Positions 34,001 through 46,000 of a stretch of DNA of 64,000 bases are shown here, piece by piece. The notes beneath the pieces were generated by a model. That model was not told the DNA's origin and did not search any database. It was given only the letters and a program-made list of their open reading frames with translations. The DNA comes from Gordionus sp. m RMFG-2023. Lineage: Eukaryota; Nematomorpha; Gordioida; Chordodea; Parachordodidae. Where the stretch lies: positions 14,671,366-14,735,365 of the forward strand of contig NC_088777.1 in the NCBI RefSeq assembly GCF_954871325.1, written 5' to 3'. Made by a program: the position numbers and the translations under genes. The number at the start of each line of letters is the position of its first letter. The first letter of the stretch is position 1.

Positions 34001-37000
34001 GTGATCAAAATACTCGGAAGGCAAAGAGGGTAAGAGTGAAATATCATCACATTCATCCGTAAGTATTTTGGTATGTTCCTTGATTTTTTTCATAAGTGGT
34101 TGTAAAATATTGTATTTAAGATTTCTAAAAATTTTACAGATGTTTTACTTATACAAAAATAAAACAATATTTATTCTTTGATCTAATCTTATTATATTTA
34201 AGGGGTAAAAATAACCTTAAGGTATCGATTCTTCCCTAAAATTCCTTTTAGCCAAATTCTCTCATATAACGGCATCTTCGGTTTAATACTACCCCCCCCT
34301 TTAAATGTCAATTCTATTTTTATATGCCCTAACTTATTTACAGACGTAGTAAAATTTATCGAAGCTAATCTGATTATATATTATTACATCTGCTTCGGTA
34401 TTTGGGGGAGAAGTATTGTTAAAGGCTTCTTCTAAGCTTTCGACATTTTCATCTGCTATTACAAAAAGCCTTGTCGTTATGCTTTCTCGAATCATTTTCA
34501 CCGAAGAATTTAAATTCAGATCTATGTCTGTGTCAAATGCAATATTGCCACGATTATCGATTAATTTTGGGGCTAGTGCACTTTCGGCTGTTTTCGTATC
34601 AATATCATTGTTATTGTCAAGTTTTGGACAAAAGATTAGGCTAACACTTTCGGATAAATTAGATTTCTTGCCTAAATATAAAATGTATATTTATAAAATG
34701 GTTGGTAATATGTATATATTAAGTATGTATTTATTATATAATTACTCTTTTGGAAATCAGCATTTAATAAAATTATAGATTGAAAATAATATTAAAAAAT
34801 TAATAATCTATTTAAAACTGTTAATGCAAATAACCTCGAGGATCAAGCGCTAATTTAAAGAAAGTCACGTGGCACCCCAAACGATTCTTGGCCATACAAA
34901 TATATTCACCAACAAATGTGCTTAGATAATCGGTTACAAAAAAAGTGTTCTTGGGTGGAAAAATCTGTAGATCTGCAGTCATATTTATTGTATTCAAAAT
35001 TTTATCGTTTGGTTGAAGTAGCGTGTTAAAATGCTGAGGAAAAATGTCTATGATAAAGATATAAATTAAGTAATAAACTATAAGCATTCGGTATATTATA
35101 TATACATGTAGTTAGGCCAACATATGGGCGTACCCGGGATTTTTCTTTAGAGGGGAAGAACTAGGTATAACTTAAAAGGCTTTGCTTTGTTAGTAAAAGG
35201 CAGCGAGAAAATACGAAAATAATTAAGGGCAAGCAAGCATATATCTATCTGCACAAATCAACTTAAATATTGTATGCGAATATTTTCTTACACAATCTTT
35301 TGCACAAATGAGTTGTTAACGAACTTTAGGTAAACTAAAAATAATTAAAAAATAGACTACTGTGGCCAGAAAAATCTTATGTAAAAAAAATTAATAAAAA
35401 TAAAGGGAAAATATGACTCAAAAAGAATACAAAAATGTGTATAAGTAAAAAAAATTGGATCCCTCTAACTTTGGTCTCATGGGGCCCCCAGTCCTCCCCT
35501 ATTATAATATTATTTTCATTTTAGAGAGCTTGGAGAATGTTTTAAAATTAGAGGAAACAAATCATAGATAATTATCATAATCCTAGCCTAGAGAGGGTAG
35601 ACATAAAAATTCTTCAGGGTAAGTGTATGAGTTTTCGTGAATAAAAATTATCGCTTTATAGACCTACTTCCCATCCCAAAAAATGAATGAAATAAGTTTA
35701 AGTTAATAATTTTTTAATAAGGACTATAATTGAAATTTTCCTTTAAAAACAATTTTAAGAAACCAAAATAACTTTTGGAAAAAAAAAACACAACCACCAA
35801 AAACTTGCAAAAAGTTGGTCTAAATCCCTCCAATATATATATAGAAGGAAAGGCAATCCAAAAGTTCACCCTGCCCTTAAGAAAGTTCTGGCTAGCCTAG
35901 AATACCACGACGTCGATAAGGAGCACATAAAGGTACAAAACAAAACTCTAAAAACTTTAGAGAGCTATCTAAAAAAGGATTTCCTTCTTTTCGCAAAACA
36001 AGTAAAAGGTTTAGCGATGCCACTGTTGCGATAATGTACCAAAAACTACAAAATGAGACTGATTTTTGACTGGATGTCCAAATTTAAAAAACTATTCATA
36101 ACAAAAATAAATATATAGATTATAAAAATTAAAAGATAAATTGAGAGAATCAAATATTTCTAACATCTTTAATATCAATATTTATTTTTTTATTGAATTT
36201 AAATAAAATAACCTATAGCGAGGAAAGAAATATAAAGAAGTAAATGTAATAAATTAAGAACTATTCAAACCTAAAATGAATTTGAGAAATCTGGGATTAT
36301 CGTTAAACACATGATGATCGACTCGAAAGCCATTCTTGAACCAAAAAAGTTCGGGTATCGGATAAAATTCGCGCATGGATAATCGCGCACTATTAGTAAT
36401 TTCAAATACTTTGTCAGGGTCTTGCGATTGCGTGTTATTTATAAATTGAGGAGCTTTGTCAATAGATGATGGTTGACCTTAAAATAAATTATTATACTAT
36501 ATATATATATATATATTAAAGATATGGGCCGGACCAGATAGTCTAAAAAAAATAAATTTGGGTCGAGCCGGTCAAAATATTTATATATATATTTGATGAA
36601 TTCTAATCTTTCATACAAGTGGCAATTCATAAAGTATAGTGTTTTTAATTTAAACCCCCCTCCCAGTTTTATAAATAGTTGTTTATTTTGGCGTTCATTA
36701 GCATAGCATGTAATTCGGTTTAGACCTTGTTTTTAAGAAAAAATTAAAACGTGGCCGAGAAGGGAGGGGCAAGAAATAAATTCCCATTGGGTCGGGCCGG
36801 GCCCAAATATTTTGCCATTTGCAAATCTCTAGTATATATTATATGAGGTATCTCGTCTGATTTATATTTGTGGCCATCATATTGGGAAAAGTAATGCCAA
36901 TAACTCATAGGGAGGATTGTACTTTTATTATATTTTACTTTTTATTTAAAATCTATTATATAATTACTACGAATAAGGGATAAGCATAATTATATTTGTA

Positions 37001-40000
37001 AATTATATTTTATAGTGAGAAAGAAAAATATAATATTCCAAAAAAAAAATGTTATTATAAAATGTTAATTGGTTGATTTTTTGGCGGGCATAAATCCATT
37101 TTAAAAAAATTATGTAATATTCATTTCTTAACTACATTCTTAGTTTAGTTTCTAAAGTATATTAATTGTCTCTTTTAGTCAAAATAACGCGACATTAGTA
37201 TATAATATACATATACATATTAAAAAAATTTAAAAAATTAACCTTTTCTCCCCATAATTTCAAAATGAGCTTAACGATCGTTTAAACGTACTTCTCGATA
37301 TTTAATATTATTTTTGATATTATAATACCTTTAACAGAAATTCTAAAAACCGAAGATAAACAAGCAACGCTAGCACCAATTCCGTTCCTGATTTCGAATC
37401 TATAGCTACCGGAATCATTTATATCAGAATCAAACAGCAAACACGTGACTAAAATAGAATTCGAAGCAGTCGAATTCGTGTTTAAAATTTCATTTGTTTG
37501 ATTCGATAAACTTTTCTTTTTATGCGATAAGGTGCTTGATGTTTTGAATTCTGAATTTGATATCAAATCGTTCGTTGAAGGATTTGGTGTGATATTTGGT
37601 GAAAATGTGAATTTAAGTCTCAAGAAATCGTCTGTTATTGTGAAGCATTTTGTATCGGTTTCAAATTTTTGTAAGTATATATCGTCTAGGAACAATAAAT
37701 TTATTTTAATATGTGGAATATTATAAATATATATATATAATTTTTGGTAAAGGCTAACTAACTTTAAAAAATCTTCCATCAGATGAATATTTAGAAATTG
37801 CTGCAATTAATCAAAATAATTTTAAAAACAAAACAAATTAAAAATTTGAAAATCGAAATATTTATTTATAATATATTTTTTCTCTCCGCGATAATAATAT
37901 TGGCAATATATTTCTTTTTGGGAGGGAAGAATTAAATTATTTATTTCTGTATGTGATGTGATATTATTTTTTTAAAATATATGTGATAGCGACAATTTGT
38001 GAGAGGTGGGGAAGAGTTACAATCGCCAGAATTCTAACATAAATCCTATCTTGAATAATACTAATATAATATCTAACTGACCATTGTTGTAGGAGTCCAG
38101 GGTAAACGTTAATTTGACGACGTTTCCTTCCTCCGTTTCATAACATTCGTTCGGTTGACTAATAATACTGGGAGGATTGGGGAGAATGTAATACTTTGAA
38201 GTTATGTTGGATGCTGCGATATAAAAAATTGTAAAAGAATGAAGCACGTGATTTAGATTAAAATATTATAAACCAATAGTGCTAATATTGATAATTCAGC
38301 TTGTATATAATTAACTTATAGATTGAATGGATAACTACGTCAATCAATTTCCATTCTTTCTTCCTTCACTAACCGTTGACTCCATTTTTTTGTTTCCAAA
38401 AACCAATGTCTTCTAAGACGGTAAAGGTACGTACGAATCAACTACATCATTGAAATATCAGGAAGGTACCCTCTTAGACAATATATATACTCAGTATCCA
38501 TGTTATAAGTAAATTATTTAATATTTTAGACATCAGGAGGGTTACATCGTCATTGACGTAGTAGGGAGGGGGGAGGGTCTGGAAGGCTCTGTCCCCAACT
38601 AATAAAATCCAATAATAATTTTTCAACTTCTTTTATGTAGTCATCTTTACTACGGCAAAGATTTCCCAAAATTTCTATACACTGTATGACAACTATTTCC
38701 AAAATTTATTCTCTTCCTATAAACTAAATTCCTATAGTTTATAAAATCTTTATTTTATAAAAAAATTATCTTAAACTGCAATCATGAAGCATGAAGCAAA
38801 AAATAAGGGGGGGGGAGCTTAAATTCTTAATTTTTTTTCAAAATAACTCATTTCAAAAATCAATTTTTTCCTCCTTCGATATAATTGTTTGTTTATTCAT
38901 TCGTAGTAATCGCAAAAATACTTGTATTATTTTATAAAAATAAGAGAGCAGCAATTTATATAACTTTTGAAAGGGGGAAAAGAAGGTTTTGGCCTCATTT
39001 AAACTTTTATTTTATGTTAAGCACATTTTTTTTCCTTATTTCGTGTGTAGTTAAAAACTACAAAAAAAAATTTCAACGAATTACCTTTTTGAAAAAAATA
39101 ATAATGATTAAAATTCATTAAAATAAATTTCTCCCATCTCCTTTTCAATTAATCTTTTGTGTATAAAAAAATTGTAACGTTTTCGTGTATTAAAAAAAAG
39201 AAAATATTATTCTTTATTTAACTTAACACTTTTAAAAAGATTACATACATACATTCATTCATACAAGAAATGAATGAATGACATGAAGGATAAATGAATG
39301 ATTAAAAAAAATTGTGTATAATATACTGCGAATGTTGTAATACTTACTATTCGATATTTTTTTTTAAAGAATTTTATATATCTTTTTAATCGTCTTAAAC
39401 TTGTAACCTAAATTATTTTTCTTCTTAAATTAGTTCCTCCTCGCTTTATTATCGCACTTAATTCCCGTTTGCATTATCTGGTTTATTTTTTTAATAAAAA
39501 ATTTTATCTTTTCAAACGATTCGGAAAAATTTTGTTAATATTTTTTGTAAGTTAGTTGGATTATAGTATCCTAAATCTATTATGTCACTCACTCTCCACC
39601 TTTTTTTGTATTCTTTACAAATTTTATAAAGTTAAAGGTAATTTTCGGGTCAAAAAAATAGATTAGGTAGAGAAGATTATTATATAACCTTATTTACTAA
39701 ATTTCCTCCTAAATGGAGATAAAATATTATAGACGATCAATTATTATATATTAGAACCATGTAGGGCACCCCCTTCCCCAAGTCAAGGATGACGAGACCT
39801 TTTAATGACTAAAATATGATGGTAATGTATTTTGACTAAGACCGGTGAAATATCAATGAATCAATCTCATAACCCCGCCCCCGCGGTTAGGTTTTTATTT
39901 TGTCATTCATTCCTTTTTTTCTTTACTATTGTTGCAACTATTCTAAATTCCCATATAAAAATGTATATAATTTATTTTTTTAAACAAACAAGTTAAAATT

Positions 40001-43000
40001 TATTTAAATTTTAAAAAGGGGAAAACAAATGTTGTATTTTATTATAATATAAGTTACTTTTTTGAAATATAGTAAAAAAAAATATATCTCAAATTTTTAA
40101 CATTTTTATTACTAAATTATAAAATAAATAGTTTAACTTTCTCTTAAAAGTCAATTCAAATTCTTAAATATATATTTTAAAAAAATATATTGAAATTAAT
40201 TAAAATTTATTTACTGGAATTAATTAAATGTGTTGATATGGAGTGTTGAACCGGTATATTTACATTTTGTAGCGTGGCATCGGAATGAGCTAAAATGACG
40301 GATATGGGTGGATCTGGAATGCGAAATAACTTCAATAACTCGTCTATTTCACTTAATTAAGGGTTGTAAAATAAAATTATTTTTTTAAAATTTAAATTAC
40401 TTTTTATATAATGAATATAATTTATAAATTAATCATTCTTGTTATAAGGAAGATGGCTGCAGTTAAAAATTTAATTCGCAGAGATATCTTGCCCTACTGG
40501 TCTAAACTTATAGTGCTTACAAATTGAACAGAAGCTTGTAGCATTGATTTTTAAAAAAAGTTTCATTTTTTAAATTTAAATGGTATTTTTTTAAATGCGA
40601 AAAACTTAAAATTTTCGTTTTTTAATGCAGAATAATCCCTTTCTATTTGCATGTTGTCATTTAACATAAACGAAAACTTCAATTTGTAAGAACATTATTA
40701 TTTTATTCCGGTTTTCTATCAGTTTCATATGGACAAGGAAACGCTTACTTTCACATCCTTTAAACTTATAAAACTTTTATAAAAATTATAAAAGGGATGG
40801 TAGTGAACCCCGAACTTTGCGCTTATTTTACTTTGCCAAATGGCTCGCCATCAGAAACAAACCTAATAAATTTGAATCATTTAAAATTCTAATAGTGGTA
40901 AGGAATAATAAATTAATGTGATATTGTGGTCATTGCTTTATATTTAACAAATCCATCTAAATTTAGTTTTTGTTATATAAATGAACATAAGAAAAATATT
41001 GTTAAATCTTCGGTTAAATAAGTAACATATACGCATTTTACTGATTAATTTTGAAAACTTTTTTCGTAATAAAATAATATTTTTTTATTTTTCAATCTTC
41101 TTAACTTTATCCCAAAAATCGAAGAATTTTCCGAGAGGAATTTTAAAAAAACTCCCGGAGCAAAGATAGGATCTACAATTTAAATATTTAACATATCTTT
41201 TATGCAATAATGATGCCGTTTTCCCCCAATTATTGAGCATTTTAATAAAATGGAAAATATTGTTTTTTATTCAAACTTATTGCTTCGAGAAGAGCTCTGC
41301 ATGACCGTCAAGTCTGACAGATTCTCGATCGAATTCGCACCTTGATTTTTAATTTATTTCGAATAGGATCAGACTAGGATCCTCGATAAATATTTAAATT
41401 ATTTTGTTATCATACTGTCCTTTTTGTTAGATTCTTTTCAAACATTTTTAAAATAAATTATTTTCCCTTAGCGCTTAGAATTTTTGATGAAATAACGTAT
41501 TTTATTTTCGCCAATCCAATAAAAACATTTTGATTGAACTATGTTGTTAAATGGCTCGATATGAGTCGATTTTTAAAAATGACCAACACAAAATTTAATT
41601 TAGCACTTGAAGAGCTCATAGGAGGCACTAAGGCTTGGACATCGATTAACATCTAGAGGCCAAGGCAATATTATTTCGGCTGAAAAATTTAGTTACCCGT
41701 TTTAACCACACTAAATCGTACTTTTCTAAAATAAAATCTTGGACTAGATTCTTTAAAAAAAGTACACTGATAGATCGAATAGTCATTTTAAATTTTTTTC
41801 CTCGAATCGGGTCAGAACTAAAATAAATTAGGCCCAATGCAGGTAGCCTTGGGTGAAAAACTGACTTGGTTTATATGATTAGGTCTAATAATGATTTAGT
41901 AAAAAAAATCGCTGTCAACTTTAATTTTCGGTCTCTCTACGATAAAAGTCAATAATTGTTAAATTTTCTGTTGAAAATAATTTAATTAACAATATCGAAA
42001 TATCAATTTGTTAATATCCTCGTTTAAATCAAACGGAAAAAAAGATACTGATCCCCACTATCGAAGGCCTACTCCAATAAATGTCATATTGTGTGTTGTT
42101 TTTAAAAGGTATATTTAATTTTATAAAATATATATGAACTTGTCGTTGGCCATGTATTTTAATGACTTTAAATAAATAAATACAGTGGCAACAAAAGGAT
42201 TTATTTTGTTTTTATAAAGAACATCGCAATTATTTGATTTTTGAAAATATATAGCCATTTTAATTTCTACCATTATTTTATATAAGTATAGAATATTTAT
42301 AAAGATTCATTTATAATGGAGAAATTTACTAAGATATAAACGACAAATTAATTTAATCAAGGTAAGATATATGATATGTAATGAAAATATATATAATATT
42401 CTATATTTGATTTAACATTTTTTTCATTGTGGACACAAGGATAATTTATAATGAAGTGAAACCACTTTATTGGAGTATATTATAATATTTATAAATTTTA
42501 AACCCTTAATAACAAAGAAAATTTTATTCATTGGACTGTGTCCAAAACACTAAATTAAATTCACAAACTTTTGAGACATTAATGAAAATAAAAAAATAAG
42601 CTATTTCAAATGTAAAAATAAAAATATGACAAAATATAATTTCATTTTTATAAATTTCAAATATTTAACATACGATTTTATAAAAATTTTAAAATTTGCC
42701 AAAGTTTTGAAACTTTCCGAATATTTTTAAAATCGTTTAGGACATGGCCTTATGACGCCAAATCAACCTAAATTTTACAAGAAAAAAACCATTTTTAAAA
42801 TAATTTCTAAATTTTTCTACAAAATAAAATTTGTTCACAATATTTACCGCAATGTATGTAAAGTAGTTGTATACGGTAAAATGGTAGTATTTTATTTATA
42901 AATATTAAATATTGCAAAAAAAAAATTTTTTATCGGACATAATTTTCTTAAATTTATCGTATAAAAATATAATTTATGAAGCAAATAAAAACATTTTTTA

Positions 43001-46000
43001 TTCATATTCATATCGAACGTGAAAATTGAGGTCAATCAAACAAACAATAATGTAAAAGATTATAGAACATTTTTTTTTATTAAGTTATTAAAGTTAAATA
43101 TTATAATATAAAAAAAAATTAAGATTATATTTTTAAAAAAATATATACTGAGCTTTCAGAAAATGCAATAGTCCAACAAAACTATGCGTGTTGAGCCTAT
43201 ATTCAATAAATCTTTGGATCATTTCAATGCATTTGGGGTTATTTTAAAGATCGGGAAAATTTGAGGATTTTAATTGATAAGATTATGTTTTTTAAAATAC
43301 TTTTTTGAATTTCTAGAAAAAAAAATTACCTTTATCGGGGATAATTATTGAAAAACTCAGCCGTATGCTGATCTTATAATTCAGTTTCATTTAAATACTT
43401 GATTCGAATTATATGATATTTTTAAAAAATCCTCTTTTGTCAAAGAATACCCAAAGCTCGATTTAAACAAAAATCATATGAATCCAACCTTCGAGGGTCT
43501 TTTTATTTTTTGGGACGGAAAGTTTTCTAATTTAACATAAATTTTAAAACCGGATGTCTTTTAACGCCAATTTTATGACCGGGCTAACCAAATTTCAGGA
43601 CCAGACGCGTGTTAAATCACATTTTAATTTCCCCTTTAAATAATAAACTAATGTATAATACATGATATGAACATTAATTTGAATATTAACAAATAAAATA
43701 TATGATATATAAAAGAAATGAAATGGGATATTATTATGTATTAGAAAAATAAATCGTTGGTTCTCAATCAATTGTGATCTCGCAATTTAAGCATTCTTTC
43801 TCAAAAAATCTAGAGTCATCTAAAATTTTAATTTTAAGAGATATTCTGGCCTCCTGCTTTTGAGAAAATTCTTTCGCATGACAACTATGTGACTTGTATA
43901 GATAAATTACCGCCATTTCGGCGAAAAGGGGAAAGCAAACTTCCTGCCTTTGAGAAAACTATTAACATAACACCGACATGCCTTGTATGGGTTAGTCATT
44001 TTGACGAAAAGGGGAAAGCCGAATTCATTGGTTTTCCGATATCGTTATTAATTGGATATAAATAATCGGACAAATAAGTTTGTAGCTCGTCGTCTTCATA
44101 AGACTTTAGCCAAACACTATACCCGGATAGGATCTAAATTTTCTATGCAGGTCTCTGATTAAAAAGCAAATAACCAGAACTCCACCTGTGGGTAGAATTT
44201 TTGATATTTTGGGAAAGAAATTATATATTAATAAATACAAAATCAATATTATATATAGGATAAAGAAGAGGGAATCGAGCCTATTTAAAAGGAAATAATT
44301 AAATATTTTTATACCCGTATTTACATTAAAAGTTAGAGTTCGTTTCACATAATAAAGACCTATTTTGCACACCTATTTAATTATATTTTAAGACAGGTAA
44401 GCAATTTGTTAATTTTACCATTTGAATTTTTTTTCAAAAAAAGGTAATAAAACTTTATGACTTCCGTTTTATCATTTACCTTTTATATAAACTTCGATTT
44501 CTTTATATATTAATTTAATGAGTTGTAAGGTTATTATTGTTAGGTAAGATGAAAAAGAAAGTTATTAAATATAAATTTTACCAGCTAGGCGGTGGGATGA
44601 GGGGGGGGGGCTAATAGTGCAGTGGGTATAAACTAAGCGTTTCAAACTTAAAATGTATTATAAATGGTAATGTGGCAATTCGGTTAAATTATCGTTTGGT
44701 GTTAGAACAAAATAGGAATAATTCTAAATGAAATAAAAAGGCAGACAGATAATATAATTCCTAAAAACCATTTCTTTTTTATAATTTAGTTTAAATTTTG
44801 AATCATTAATACAAGATTCTTAAATAAAAAGGCAACCTTAATTTAAAAGGATGCGTTACGTTTTAGTACGGCAAAACGCAAGCACCCAATTTGTACTCAC
44901 TATATTGATTTATTTTGTTTAATTTTTCTTATTTGTCATTAACTTGCTAATTACTTCAGATATGTCTTAGCACAGGCGCGTAACCAATGGGGGAGAAAGG
45001 GGGAAATTTCCCCCTTCCATCGCAAATTTGACTATTTTCATAAATATCATTTTAAGCTAATAAAAATTTTACCCCCCACCCCCCAGATCCCCCTCCCACT
45101 AATCAAAATTTTACAAATATTTGAATATCAATTTTCCAACATATTATTCAAAAATATTAATAAAATGTAAAAATATTTAGTCAAAGAGATTGAAATCAAA
45201 CGATAATTTATAAATATGGCTGAGCATGAAAAAAAGTAATGTGTCGTTAGCAGCGATATCATTATTGAATTCAATTGATCAATCAGAGTTTATCATTGCT
45301 GCTAGTTGCATCAATAAATTATTTTTAGCTCACTACTTTGTAGAAATTTACAAAAACCAAATTTAGATTTGGTTCAAGTTATTGATTTGGCGGAAAATAT
45401 ACATGAACAGGTAGATACAATAAGAATGAATGTAGATAAATATTTTTATAATATTTATCTAGACGTTGAATCGAAGGCTAAATTTTATGATATAATACTA
45501 ATTAAACCTCGTCTAGCACCTAGGCCATTATTGAGATGAAAATAAATATTGGCTCAACTGAAGAATATTATAAAATATCCATTTTCATCCCATTCTTAGA
45601 TACTTTTTTATAGCAAATAAAAGTACGGGTTTTAGATAAAAAACAAGTCTTTAGCAATCTTCAAGTTTTATTACCCAAAGATCCTTCTTCATTTTCTAAT
45701 GCCACTATTGGTAAAATTAAATATTTAGAAAATTTTTATTATAAATTTAATCAGTAAATTCGAATTGTGGTATAAATATTTATAGGTTTAGCTATTTTAC
45801 CTGAGCATGCTATTGATGCGCTCAATCGGTGTAAAGAAACCTTGGCACAATTTCCTAATATTTCGAAGTTGTTTTATATTCTTGCATGTTTGCCTATTAC
45901 AACATGTACGAATGAAAGGACTTTTTCCAACTTGAGAAGGTTGAAAACATATTTACGAAGTACTGAATCTTGGCTAAATGGGTTAGCTCTGTTAAATATA

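Noticed and set aside
34416-34778. Plus-strand frame of 120 codons
   Set aside because: It lies opposite exon 8 of the two-Ig gene, which joins its neighbours in phase, and its own end is low-complexity A/T-rich sequence.
41646-41837. Minus-strand frame in intron 1 of the two-Ig gene as a possible exon
   Set aside because: No acceptor and donor pair fits the phases of exons 1 and 2, which already join directly.
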